Shown: in pieces, positions 47,975-56,117 of the stretch
Layout of the letters: the number at the start of each line of letters is the position of its first letter
How positions within the stretch are numbered: position 1 is the stretch's first letter
Assembly (NCBI GenBank): GCA_041394285.1
Contig: JAWKIL010000001.1
Coordinates: 310,001 to 374,000, forward strand
Length of the DNA: 64,000 bases
Direction of reading: 5' to 3'
Source of the DNA: CADEDH01 sp041394285
GTDB lineage: Bacteria; Actinomycetota; Acidimicrobiia; Acidimicrobiales; SZUA-35
Translations under genes and position numbers: made by a program
Notes under the pieces: generated by a model
Told to the model about the DNA's origin: nothing
Databases searched by the model: none
Seen by the model: the letters and a program-made list of their open reading frames with translations, nothing else

Positions 47975-48104
47975 CACCGCACATGCCATCGATCGAGATC
48001 TCCTCGACCAGCAGCTCGTCTTCCAGCAGTTCCTCGTCGTCGAGCACGAGCTCGCGATCGACAACGGCGGTATCGGTGAGTTCGAGGGTGGCCGGGCTGT
48101 TCAC
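47967..48104 (-). CDS. mftA: Mycofactocin precursor peptide MftA
   Basis: This 45-residue peptide starts at GTG 48104 and ends in the diagnostic core IDGMCGVY. The final Val-Tyr is the substrate that MftC modifies and that later becomes the redox core of mycofactocin. The leader is strongly acidic (LVLDDEELLEDELLVEEI), as in known MftA leaders, and is expected to bind MftB. A perfect AGGAGG site (48112-48117) lies seven bases before the start, the strongest ribosome-binding site seen in this operon. Confidence 0.96.
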   Translation of the reverse strand: MNSPATLELTDTAVVDRELVLDDEELLEDELLVEEISIDGMCGVY

Positions 48105-48111
48105 GGACGTG

Positions 48112-48117
48112 CCTCCT
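48112..48117 (-). promoter_or_regulatory. Ribosome-binding site of mftA
   Basis: AGGAGG with a seven-base spacer fixes the GTG start of mftA and predicts high peptide synthesis relative to the coupled downstream genes. Confidence 0.85.
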
Positions 48118-48137
48118 GGCGGTCTGGTTGTTCCGTC

Positions 48138-48143
48138 AGCCTA
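48138..48143 (-). promoter_or_regulatory. Candidate -10 box of the mft operon
   Basis: TAGGCT on the minus strand lies 33 bases before the mftA start, leaving room for a short leader containing the AGGAGG site. No clear -35 is seen. Confidence 0.35.
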
Positions 48144-48236
48144 GTGCCTCATGTCACCGGGCGCAGATCCAGCCGCCACGAGCGGCCGGCGACCGCACGT
48201 CGCACCGTTGGCCGAGGGCTCACCCGAGGCGCCTGG

Positions 48237-49400
48237 TCAACGGAGATCGAAGCAGATCTTGACCGCGCCCCGGGGCCCGGCGTTGGCGGCGTGGGCCAGG
48301 GCGTCCTGGTAGCGGTCGAGGGGATAGGCGGCCGACACCAGGGCTCCCAGATCGGCCCGGACCGCCAGGTCGGCAGCCAGGTCGAACGTGCGCCGGGTGG
48401 CGCCGTCGGAGAGGGTTTCGGTGCCGTAGGTGTACGCCCCCACCAGCTCGGTCTCCCGGTGCCACAGGGCCGTGAGGTCCACCGACACCCGGCCCGGCAT
48501 GCCCACCAGCACCACCCGCCCCCGGGGGCGGGCGATCCCGATGGCTTCGTCGACCGAGGCCTCGGAGCCCACGGCGTCGACCACCACGTCGGCCCCGGCC
48601 GACAGGTCGCCCCCGATCACGTAGCTGCCGGTGGCGCGGCGCACGGCCCGGGCCAGCTCTTTCGGCTCCACCACCACGTCGGCCCCCAGCTTGCGGGCCA
48701 GGGCCGACTGCTCGGGGTACTTGGCGCTGGCGATGATCGTGGCGGCGTCGGTGAGATGGCGAAGGGCGGCGATCGTGACCAGCCCCATCGTGCCCGAGCC
48801 CAGCACCACCACGGTGGCGCCCGGTTCCACCCGGGCCTTGCAGGCGGCGTGGACACCCACCGCCGTCGGCTCGATCATCACCGCCGTCTCGTCGGAGACG
48901 TCGCCGGCCACCGGATGGAGCTGGGATCGGTGGGCCACCAACCCGTGGGACCAGCCACCACCGGTGGAGCAGCAGTAGCCGATCTGGATGCCCGGCTCCA
49001 GCGGCCCCGCCACCAGGTGGCGGTAGTCGTTGCCGTCGCCCGGGCTGGCACCGGGGAAGGGTGGCTCGAAGCCCCGGGCCTCGTGGCCGAGCACCGGCTC
49101 GACCACCACCCGGGTGCCGTCGTCCAGCCGGCCCACCACCTCGTGGCCGGGTACGAAGGGGAACGAGACCCAGGGCTCGAAGTAGCGGGCCGACCGGCCC
49201 TCCACCGTGGCCAGGTCGGATCCGCAGATGCCGGCCAGCAGGGGCGTCACCCGCTCCCATCCCGGGCCCGGGAGGTCCGGCGGGTCGATGTCGACCAGAT
49301 CGAGCGGGCCCACCTTGGCTCCGCTGCCCGGCCGCAGCCGCGATGACACGGCGGCCGCTGCGTAGCGGGCCTCCTTCCGGCTGAACTGGAGCGCCTTCAC
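48237..49400 (-). CDS. Zinc-type medium-chain alcohol dehydrogenase
   Basis: This 387-residue protein is a medium-chain dehydrogenase/reductase. Catalytic-zinc features are present (AGICGSDLATVEG, VPGHEVVG), as is the NAD(P) loop VVVLGSGTMGLV. The four-Cys structural zinc lobe is missing or rebuilt: the region after VVEPVLGHEARG has GYCCSTGGGW and little else. Mycofactocin systems often serve nicotinoprotein dehydrogenases, so this neighbour upstream of mftA is a candidate client, which is inference. A TAGCCT box lies seven bases before the GTG. Confidence 0.87.
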   Translation of the reverse strand: MKALQFSRKEARYAAAAVSSRLRPGSGAKVGPLDLVDIDPPDLPGPGWERVTPLLAGICGSDLATVEGRSARYFEPWVSFPFVPGHEVVGRLDDGTRVVVEPVLGHEARGFEPPFPGASPGDGNDYRHLVAGPLEPGIQIGYCCSTGGGWSHGLVAHRSQLHPVAGDVSDETAVMIEPTAVGVHAACKARVEPGATVVVLGSGTMGLVTIAALRHLTDAATIIASAKYPEQSALARKLGADVVVEPKELARAVRRATGSYVIGGDLSAGADVVVDAVGSEASVDEAIGIARPRGRVVLVGMPGRVSVDLTALWHRETELVGAYTYGTETLSDGATRRTFDLAADLAVRADLGALVSAAYPLDRYQDALAHAANAGPRGAVKICFDLR

Positions 49401-49407
49401 GGCGTGA

Positions 49408-49413
49408 AGGCTA
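49408..49413 (-). promoter_or_regulatory. Candidate -10 box for the alcohol dehydrogenase, overlapping the BLUF stop
   Basis: TAGCCT begins with the TAG stop of the BLUF gene and ends seven bases before GTG 49400. Confidence 0.4.
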
Positions 49414-49902
49414 CCGCTCGGGCAGGCTGGTGATGAGCGACCGGACCATGGCCGTCTCGCACCGCAGGCGCAACGGCCCCCGGGCCAGGGAGTCGAGCAG
49501 CGCCCGGGCCTGGCCGGCGTTGAGGTCGGCCAGGCAGCCGCCGGCGGCCACCAGGGGAGCCAGGCCGGGTACGGCGGCCAGATCGTCCGGGGTCGGCTCC
49601 ATCAGGCCCATCGTCCAGTCCCGGAACGAGCGCTCGCTGATCGGCTCGTTCACCAGTTGCGTCACCCGGGTGTGGCGGGGATCGCCCGAGATGCGCTCGT
49701 ACAGGGCTTCGATGCGCTGCCGGGGCCCTTCCAGCACCTGGAAGAAGCTGCGCTGGTGGAACAGCAGGATCCCGGTCGCCTGCAGCGTGGTGTTGGTACG
49801 CCGCGCCTTGGTGAGGATCGGAACCAGCTCCGCCTCGGTGCACTCCGGGGCGAGGAGGCTGGTGTACGCACAGTGGATGAGTTGCTGAGCTGGTCCGGTC
49901 AC
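49411..49902 (-). CDS. BLUF-domain blue-light photoreceptor
   Basis: This 163-residue protein has a full BLUF domain that binds FAD and senses blue light. The photocycle residues can be read: Tyr13 in CAYTSLL, Asn37 in RRTNTT, Gln55 in FFQVLEGP, and Trp96/Met98 in RDWTMG. TGILLFH and DPRHTRV are further family landmarks. About 60 residues follow the domain with no recognised output module, so signalling is probably by protein contact. It is ten bases upstream of an alcohol dehydrogenase and precedes the mycofactocin operon. Confidence 0.92.
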   Translation of the reverse strand: MTGPAQQLIHCAYTSLLAPECTEAELVPILTKARRTNTTLQATGILLFHQRSFFQVLEGPRQRIEALYERISGDPRHTRVTQLVNEPISERSFRDWTMGLMEPTPDDLAAVPGLAPLVAAGGCLADLNAGQARALLDSLARGPLRLRCETAMVRSLITSLPER

Positions 49903-50021
49903 TGGTGCTCCCTTCGTCGGCCTCCTTATCGGCGGGCGGGGCGCCGACCCTTAGCGCTCGGCCCATCGATGGTCTGCCGGCGGGTCGCGGCTTGGGCGGG
50001 CTGCCTGGGCATGCTGGGATC

Positions 50022-51209
50022 ATGACGTCGCGGGCCCAGATACCGCCGCCGCCGCCCAAGGTGGCGGTCGACCCCGCCGATCTGCGCCGTCTCGGATTGG
50101 AGGCCGGGCTCCACGCCGTGGGCTTCGCCCCGGCGGAAGTCCTGGAACCGGCCCGCACCACCCTGCTGCAGCGGCGGGCGGCCGGGCTGAACGGGTCCAT
50201 GCAGTTCACCTACCGCAACCCGGAGCGGTCCACCGATCCCGGCCGGCTCCTGCGGGGGGCGGCCTCGATGGTGGTGGGCCTCCTCGCCTACCAGCGGGTC
50301 GAGCCGCCGGCGCCATCCGAGCCGGCGGGACGGGTGGCCCGCTACGCCTGGGACGACTACTACCGCCAGCTCGGCCGGGGCCTGGAGGCGATGGCGGCCC
50401 GGTTGCGGGAAGGTGGCTGGGCCACCCGGGTGGTGGCCGACTCGAATGACCTGGTGGACCGCAACGCCGCCTGGCGGGCCGGCCTGGCCTGGTACGGGAA
50501 GAACGCCAACCTGCTGGTGCCGGGGGCCGGGAGCTGGTTCGTGGTCGGCGTCATCGTCACCGACGCCGCCCTGGCGGCCGGGACCGAGGGAGACGGCGGC
50601 GGCCTCGCCGGTTGGCCCGAGCCTCTGGCCGACGGCTGCGGTGGGTGCGCCGCCTGCCTCGACGGGTGTCCCACCGGGGCCCTGGTGGCCCCCGGGGTCC
50701 TCGACGCCCGCCGGTGCATCGCCTGGCTCGTGCAGTCGGCCGATCCGATCCCGGTCGAGTATCGGGAGGCCGTGGGCGACCGCATCTACGGCTGCGACGC
50801 CTGCCAGGACCCCTGCCCCGAGAACCGGCTGCGGGATCGGCGCCAGCCTCCGCCGGCGGCGGGGGAGACGGCGCTGGCCTGGCTGCCGGTGCGCTGGATC
50901 CTCACCGCCCCCGACGATGCCCTGCTCGAGCGGGTGGGCCGCTGGTACGTGGCCAACCGGGATCCCGACGTGATCCGTCGCACGGCGCTGGTGGTGCTGG
51001 GCAACACGGGCCGCCCCGGCGACCCCGCCCTGGAGCCGCTCCTGGCCCACTACCTCACCCATCCCAACCCGCTCCTGCGGTCCCACGCCGTGTGGGCCGC
51101 CCGCCGGCTGGGCCTCGACCAGCTGGCGGCCCGAGCCACCGACGACACGGATCCCCAGGTCCGGGCGGAGGTGGCGGTCCCACTCCAGGTTCGAACGGCT
51201 CTACGATGA
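50022..51209 (+). CDS. queG: Epoxyqueuosine reductase
   Basis: This 395-residue cobalamin-dependent enzyme performs the last step of queuosine tRNA modification. Family motifs include GFAPAEVLEPARTTL, GSMQFTYRNPE, WYGKNANLLVPGAGSWFVVG, and two [4Fe-4S] groups, CGGCAACLDGCPTGA at about 207-221 and CDACQDPCP near 264. C-terminal HEAT-like repeats follow. ATG 50022 is chosen since the conserved head begins soon after; an upstream frame extension is not family-like. Confidence 0.93.
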   Translation: MTSRAQIPPPPPKVAVDPADLRRLGLEAGLHAVGFAPAEVLEPARTTLLQRRAAGLNGSMQFTYRNPERSTDPGRLLRGAASMVVGLLAYQRVEPPAPSEPAGRVARYAWDDYYRQLGRGLEAMAARLREGGWATRVVADSNDLVDRNAAWRAGLAWYGKNANLLVPGAGSWFVVGVIVTDAALAAGTEGDGGGLAGWPEPLADGCGGCAACLDGCPTGALVAPGVLDARRCIAWLVQSADPIPVEYREAVGDRIYGCDACQDPCPENRLRDRRQPPPAAGETALAWLPVRWILTAPDDALLERVGRWYVANRDPDVIRRTALVVLGNTGRPGDPALEPLLAHYLTHPNPLLRSHAVWAARRLGLDQLAARATDDTDPQVRAEVAVPLQVRTALR

Positions 51210-51302
51210 GCGCTTGCAGTAGGACCGAACGTCGAGAGACGGCAGGACGGGGTAGGAGCTGGACGTGAGGTCGGCATGGGCACCGGAGGGGAACCCGGGC
51301 AT

Positions 51303-52487
51303 ATGAAACGCCATGTTTTGGTAACGAACGATTTCCCGCCGAAGTTCGGTGGGATCCAGAACTATCTGTGGGAGCTGTGGCGGCGCCTTCCGCCCGACTC
51401 GTTCGCCGTGTACACCACGTCCCACCCCGGCGCCGCCGCCTTCGACGCCGACCAGCCGTTCCGGGTGGAGCGCGCGCCCGGGGGTGTGCTCCTTCCCACG
51501 CCTGGCCTGATCCGACGGATCGACGCCCTGGCCGACGAGATCGACGCCGACCTGGTGCTGCTGGACCCGGTGCTCCCCCTGGGGGCGGTCGGCCCCCGGC
51601 TGAGCCGGCCCTACGGCCTCGTCTTGCACGGCGCCGAGGTGACCGTGCCGGGCCGCCTGCCCGGATCGGGCCACCTGCTGTCCCGGATCCTCCGCTCGGC
51701 CTCGCTCATCGTGGCCGCCGGCAACTACCCCATGGCCGAGGCGGCCCGCTGCGCCGGGCGCCCCGTGCCGGCGGTCGTCATACCGCCGGGGGTGGACGCC
51801 GAGCGCTTCCGGCCCCTCGATCCCGGTCAACGGGCCGCCGCCCGGCATGCGCTCGGCGTGGGCCACGACGAGTTCCTGGTGGCCAGCGTGAACCGTCTGG
51901 TACCCCGCAAGGGCATGGACGTCCTCATCAGGGCGGCGGCCCAGCTGGCCGGCGAAGGGCTGCCCATCCAGGTCCTGATCGGCGGGGCCGGCCGCCAGCA
52001 GGACAAGCTGGCCCGGCTGATCGTCAACACCCGGGCCCCGGCCCGGCTGCTCGGCAGCCTGGCCAACGACGACGTGGCCCGCCTCTACGGCGCGGCCGAC
52101 GCCATGGCCATGCTGTGCCACGACCGCTGGCTCGGTCTGGAGCAGGAAGGGTTCGGGATCGTGTTCCTGGAGGCCGCGGCGGCCGGCATCCCCCAGGTGG
52201 CGGGCCGCTCCGGCGGTGCCCACGAGGCGGTGAAGCACGGTGTGACCGGTCTGGTCGAGCCCCGGCCGCGGGACGTCCGGGCCGTGGCCCGGGCCCTGGC
52301 CACGCTGGCCAACGACCCCGAGACCCGTCAGCGGATGGGTCGCGCCGCCCGGGTGCGGGTGCAGGCCGACCTCAACTACGACCATCTGGCCCAGCGCCTC
52401 CATCAGGCGATCGTGCGGGCTGAGCCGGTGGACGGGGTGTCGGGGTCGCTGATGGCGCGATCGGGCGGTTCCGGACCGCGCCGGTAG
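51303..52487 (+). CDS. GT4 glycosyltransferase, PimB-like
   Basis: This 394-residue protein opens with VLVTNDFPPKFGGIQNYLWEL, characteristic of phosphatidylinositol mannoside mannosyltransferase PimB and relatives. It carries VNRLVPRKGMDVLI, IGGAGRQQDKL and the sugar-nucleotide motif EGFGIVFLEAAAAGIPQV. It probably transfers mannose from GDP-mannose to a phosphoinositol lipid at the inner membrane face; other acceptors are possible. ATG 51303 follows a GGAGGGG box. A TACGAT box overlapping the queG stop (51202-51207) would give a leader of about 90 bases. Confidence 0.88.
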   Translation: MKRHVLVTNDFPPKFGGIQNYLWELWRRLPPDSFAVYTTSHPGAAAFDADQPFRVERAPGGVLLPTPGLIRRIDALADEIDADLVLLDPVLPLGAVGPRLSRPYGLVLHGAEVTVPGRLPGSGHLLSRILRSASLIVAAGNYPMAEAARCAGRPVPAVVIPPGVDAERFRPLDPGQRAAARHALGVGHDEFLVASVNRLVPRKGMDVLIRAAAQLAGEGLPIQVLIGGAGRQQDKLARLIVNTRAPARLLGSLANDDVARLYGAADAMAMLCHDRWLGLEQEGFGIVFLEAAAAGIPQVAGRSGGAHEAVKHGVTGLVEPRPRDVRAVARALATLANDPETRQRMGRAARVRVQADLNYDHLAQRLHQAIVRAEPVDGVSGSLMARSGGSGPRR

Positions 52488-52500
52488 CGCCGGGCTCAGG

Positions 52501-52506
52501 TAACCT
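52501..52506 (+). promoter_or_regulatory. Candidate -10 box for the SRPBCC gene
   Basis: TAACCT ends seven bases before GTG 52514. Confidence 0.45.
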
Positions 52507-52513
52507 CTGCCCG

Positions 52514-52996
52514 GTGCATGATCTCCCGGCCAACGAGCACACGGTCGTCCTGACCACGGTCGCCGCTCCGGTGGAGACCTGTTTCGCCGTGGGTCTCGAC
52601 CTCGAGGCCTACCCCGAGTGGGTGAAGGGCATCTCCTCGGTCGAGGTGCTGGAGCGCGACGGGCAGGGGCGCCCGGTGCGGGCCCGGTTCGAGGCCACCG
52701 GCATCGGCCGCCAAACCTCCTATGTGCTGGCCTACGACCTGTCGCAGGCCCCTCACCGGCTGGCCTGGACCCTCGTGGAGGGAGACCTCACGAGCCGCCT
52801 GGAAGGGGCCTACCTGTTCGAGCCGGCCCCGTCGAGCACCGACGGTGAGCCCTCCACCGACGTCACCTACGAGCTGATCGTGGACCTCAAGCTGCCCCTG
52901 CCGGGGTACGTGAAACGCCGAGCCGAAGACAAGATCGTGGAGTCCGCCCTCCAGCGGTTCAAGGACCGGGTCCAGGCCGTCGACGCCCGGCACTGA
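52514..52996 (+). CDS. SRPBCC-family (polyketide cyclase/START-like) protein
   Basis: This 160-residue protein has the helix-grip pattern of the SRPBCC superfamily: VVLTTVAAPVETCFAVGLDLEAYPEWVKGI, then alternating strands and a long C-terminal helix (KRRAEDKIVESALQRFKDRV). Such domains bind hydrophobic ligands. Actinobacterial relatives are often beside PimB-like genes, hinting at a lipid role, which is inference. A GC-rich hairpin follows the stop. Confidence 0.85.
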   Translation: MHDLPANEHTVVLTTVAAPVETCFAVGLDLEAYPEWVKGISSVEVLERDGQGRPVRARFEATGIGRQTSYVLAYDLSQAPHRLAWTLVEGDLTSRLEGAYLFEPAPSSTDGEPSTDVTYELIVDLKLPLPGYVKRRAEDKIVESALQRFKDRVQAVDARH

Positions 52997-53016
52997 CGGG
53001 CGGCCCGGAGCCGCCC

Positions 53017-53040
53017 CGGCCCGGCCCCCGGACCGGGCCG
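53017..53040 (+). terminator. Hairpin after the SRPBCC gene
   Basis: CGGCCCGG (53017-53024) pairs exactly with CCGGGCCG (53033-53040). It lacks a U-tract. Confidence 0.5.
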
Positions 53041-53104
53041 AGTAGGCGCTCCGGGCGGCGTCGCAGCCCTTCAGTCACCGGGTTCCGGCGTCGAAGAAGG
53101 GCTC

Positions 53105-54793
53105 ATGCGAATCCTGCGGCTCGATTTCGGACAGGGCCGGATCGGCGTCGACCTCCACCCCTTCCTCACCGTCGTCCACGGCGTCTCCCCGCTCGAACGG
53201 GACGAGTTGGTCGACGCTCTGCGCTGCCTGGCCCGGGGTTCGGCCGCCGGGCTCCACGGGCTGCTCCAGCACCAGGGTCTGCTGGTGGAGATGGACGGCA
53301 GCGGCAACGGCCCCCTGGCCGGACGGGCCCTCACCACGGCCGACGTGGTGGTGGACTCCGACGCCGGATCGCTCGAGGACCTGCCCCGCCTCCAGGCGCT
53401 GATCGACCAGCAGCAGCGTCGGGCCGAGATCGACGCCGTGGTGGTGGAGGAGGTGCGGGCCGACCTCGATCCGGCGGCCCGGGCCCGGCTGGCCGTGCTG
53501 GAGGCCAGGCTCGATCCGGGGGCCGAGGCCGTGCTGGCCCGGCGTCGAGCCCAGGCCAACCGGCTGCGGGAGACCGTGGCGGCCCTCAACGGGCTGGCCC
53601 CCACCATCCAGGAGGCCCCCGAGGGGGTGCCCGCCCTGCGCCAGCGCTGGGAGCAGTACCAGGCCCGCGTCGACGAGGCGGAGCAGCACTTCGCCTACCT
53701 GAAGGCGGCCGTGGCCCAGTCCGAGGCCCGGTTGGCCGTGGCCCACCAGGTGCTCGAGGGGGCCGAGCGGGAAGCCCGTCCGGTGCTGTTGACCCGGGAC
53801 GAGGAAGCCCGTTTGGAGATGCTGTCGTTCCCCGGGATGGACGAGACCCGCCGGGGCAAGTGGCGGCGCCTGCTGCGACCCGAGGAGCAGGCCGAGAAGG
53901 ACGCGCTCCTGGCCAAGGTGGGGGTGGAGAGCTGGACCGCCTACACCGTGTACCGGACCGATCCGGTGGCTTCGCCGGCCCGGGCACAAGCGGCGGCCCA
54001 GGCCCGGCGGGCGGTGGACGAGGCGGAGGCCAACCTGGCCGAGACCCGGGCCGAGCTGGAGACCGATCCCGTGTCGCGGGAGCTGAACCAGGAGCTGCTC
54101 GACATCCGGGCCGCCTCCCGGGCCCATCTGGGCCTGATGTTGCCGCCCGACCTGGGCCGGGCTCTGCGGGAACTGGTGGTGGACAAGCCCAACCCGGCCT
54201 GGCTGGCCGCCATGGCGTCGCTCCGCCAGAGCCTGGCCTCGGTGGACGACCCACCCGACGGCGTCGACCCCGCAGCGGACGACGCCCCGCTCCTGGTGGC
54301 GGCGGCGGGCCGGTGGCTGGCCGCCATGGCGGCGGCCGACCGTGACCGCGACGAGGAGACCTTCCAGGCCGACCTGGCCCGGGCCCGGCGCGACGTGGAC
54401 CGCCATCGGCGGGCCATGGCCCGCCTTCCCCGGGCCGAGGCGGCGGCCGCAGCGTCGGAGGCCGAGCTGAGCCGGTTGCGCACCGAGGCCGGGCGCCACA
54501 GCGCCGGGGAGCCGCTCGATCTCGACACCCTCCTGGCCCGGGTGGCGGCGGTGGCCACCCAGGTGGCGGTGGACGCCCGGGGCTCCCTGCCCATGGTCAT
54601 CGTCGGTGCTTTCGCCGGCCTGGCCGACGCCGAGCTGGCCCAGGTCCTCCAACGGTGCAGCCAGCTGTCGGGCGGGCTCCAGGTGGTGGTGGTGTCGGAT
54701 CGGCCGTCGGCCCGCCGGTGGGCCGACGAGGCTGGGCTGGAGCGGGCCCTGGTGAGCCGACCCAAGCCGCTGGCCGCCGGCCTCGACCGCTGA
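53105..54793 (+). CDS. SMC/RecN-like coiled-coil protein lacking a P-loop
   Basis: This 562-residue protein has the layout of an SMC/RecF-type ATPase: a strand-rich head (MRILRLDFGQGRIGVDLHPF), two coiled-coil arms (about 130-250 and 290-480), and a C-terminal head part with LPMVIVGAFAGLADAELAQVL followed by QVVVVSDRPSARRWA, which resembles the Walker B/D-loop/H-loop region. At the expected Walker A position the sequence reads VVHGVSPLERDELVDAL with no GKS/T, and the Walker B acidic pair is also missing. It is therefore probably a non-hydrolysing scaffold. No family name is recognised. Confidence 0.7.
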   Translation: MRILRLDFGQGRIGVDLHPFLTVVHGVSPLERDELVDALRCLARGSAAGLHGLLQHQGLLVEMDGSGNGPLAGRALTTADVVVDSDAGSLEDLPRLQALIDQQQRRAEIDAVVVEEVRADLDPAARARLAVLEARLDPGAEAVLARRRAQANRLRETVAALNGLAPTIQEAPEGVPALRQRWEQYQARVDEAEQHFAYLKAAVAQSEARLAVAHQVLEGAEREARPVLLTRDEEARLEMLSFPGMDETRRGKWRRLLRPEEQAEKDALLAKVGVESWTAYTVYRTDPVASPARAQAAAQARRAVDEAEANLAETRAELETDPVSRELNQELLDIRAASRAHLGLMLPPDLGRALRELVVDKPNPAWLAAMASLRQSLASVDDPPDGVDPAADDAPLLVAAAGRWLAAMAAADRDRDEETFQADLARARRDVDRHRRAMARLPRAEAAAAASEAELSRLRTEAGRHSAGEPLDLDTLLARVAAVATQVAVDARGSLPMVIVGAFAGLADAELAQVLQRCSQLSGGLQVVVVSDRPSARRWADEAGLERALVSRPKPLAAGLDR

Positions 54794-54867
54794 TTCCGCG
54801 CCGGGACGACCGGAAAATCTTCGCCCGGGGGTGGTCGGAAATCGCTGGGGGAGCGCAACGAGGCCGG

Positions 54868-54873
54868 TAGTGT
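54868..54873 (+). promoter_or_regulatory. Candidate -10 box for the aminotransferase gene
   Basis: TAGTGT ends nine bases before ATG 54883. Confidence 0.4.
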
Positions 54874-54882
54874 CGGCTGTCT

Positions 54883-56058
54883 ATGGAGTTCCGCCGGATC
54901 AGCCAGCTTCCCCCGTACGTCTTCTCGATCATCAACGAGCTGAAGACCAACGCCCGCCGGGCCGGCGAGGACGTCATCGACTTCGGGTTCGGCAACCCCG
55001 ATCTGCCCTCGCCGCCGATGGCGGTGGACAAGTTGTGCGAGGCGGCCCGCCTCGGCCGCAACCACCGGTACTCGGCGTCCAAGGGCATCCCCAAGCTGCG
55101 GGAGGCGGCGGCCAACATCTACCGGACCCGGTTCGGGGTCGAGCTCGATCCCGACACCGAGGTGCTCAACATCATCGGGGCCAAGGAGGGCTTCACCCAC
55201 CTGATGTGGGTGCTCCTCCAGCCGGGCGACGCCTGCCTGGTGCCGGCCCCGTCGTACCCGATCCACATCTGGGGCCCGATCTTCGCCGGGGCGGCCATCC
55301 GGGAGGTGGCACTGGCCGAGGGCGAGCAGTTCATCGCCAACCTGGAGCGGGCCTGGGAGTACTCGTGGCCCAAGCCCCGGGTGCTGGTGATCTCCTTCCC
55401 CCACAACCCCACCACGGTGTGCGTCGACCTCGAGTTCTTCAGCCGGGTGGTCGCCTTCGCCGAGCAGCGAGACCTGATCGTGGTGCACGACAACGCCTAC
55501 GCCGACATCGGCTTCGACGGCTACAACCCGCCGTCGATCCTGCAGGTCCCCGGAGCCAAGAGCCGCTGCGTCGAGCTGTACTCGATGACCAAATCGTTCT
55601 CGATGGCCGGATGGCGGGTGGCCTTCCTGCTCGGCAACCCCGAGGTGGTGGGGGCGCTGGCCAAGCTGAAGAGCTACCTCGACTACGGCACGTTCCAGCC
55701 CATCCAGATCGCCGCCACCGTCACGCTCAACGACGCGGCCGAGCACCCCAAGCTCGTGCGGGAGATCTACCAGGCCCGGCGGGATGCCCTGTGCGACGGG
55801 CTCGACGCCATCGGCTGGTCGGTGCAGCGGCCCAAGGGCACGATGTTCGTGTGGGCCCCGATCCCCGAGCCCTACGCCCACATGGACTCGCTCCAGTTCA
55901 GCTCGTTCCTGGTGTCGGAGGCCAAGGTGGCCACATCGCCCGGCGTGGGCTTCGGGCCCGGCGGCGAGGGCCATGTGCGCTTCGCCCTGATCGAGAACGA
56001 GCAGCGTACGGCCCAGGCCATCCGCAACCTGCGCCGCGCCCTGCCCGAGCTGCACTGA
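54883..56058 (+). CDS. Class I/II aminotransferase, AlaC-like
   Basis: This 391-residue PLP enzyme shows FGFGNPDLPSPP, the cofactor motif SYPIHIWG, SFPHNPTT, DNAYADIGFDG and the Schiff-base Lys237 in SMTKSFSMAGWR, with a late Arg in GHVRFALIE. The motif set resembles glutamate-pyruvate aminotransferase AlaC and related LL-diaminopimelate-type enzymes. The amino donor is not certain. Confidence 0.9.
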   Translation: MEFRRISQLPPYVFSIINELKTNARRAGEDVIDFGFGNPDLPSPPMAVDKLCEAARLGRNHRYSASKGIPKLREAAANIYRTRFGVELDPDTEVLNIIGAKEGFTHLMWVLLQPGDACLVPAPSYPIHIWGPIFAGAAIREVALAEGEQFIANLERAWEYSWPKPRVLVISFPHNPTTVCVDLEFFSRVVAFAEQRDLIVVHDNAYADIGFDGYNPPSILQVPGAKSRCVELYSMTKSFSMAGWRVAFLLGNPEVVGALAKLKSYLDYGTFQPIQIAATVTLNDAAEHPKLVREIYQARRDALCDGLDAIGWSVQRPKGTMFVWAPIPEPYAHMDSLQFSSFLVSEAKVATSPGVGFGPGGEGHVRFALIENEQRTAQAIRNLRRALPELH

Positions 56059-56117
56059 GCCCTTCGAATGGTGGAGCGTCAGCCGGGCTGAGCGCGGCGG
56101 CAGCTCCCGCGTTCGGG

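Noticed and set aside
41478..50030. Shared ATGACGTC at the starts of etfA, mftC, crotonase and queG as a possible operator
   Set aside because: It reflects a common Met-Thr-Ser beginning; only one site extends to the full TGACGTCA palindrome and queG is unrelated in position and strand.
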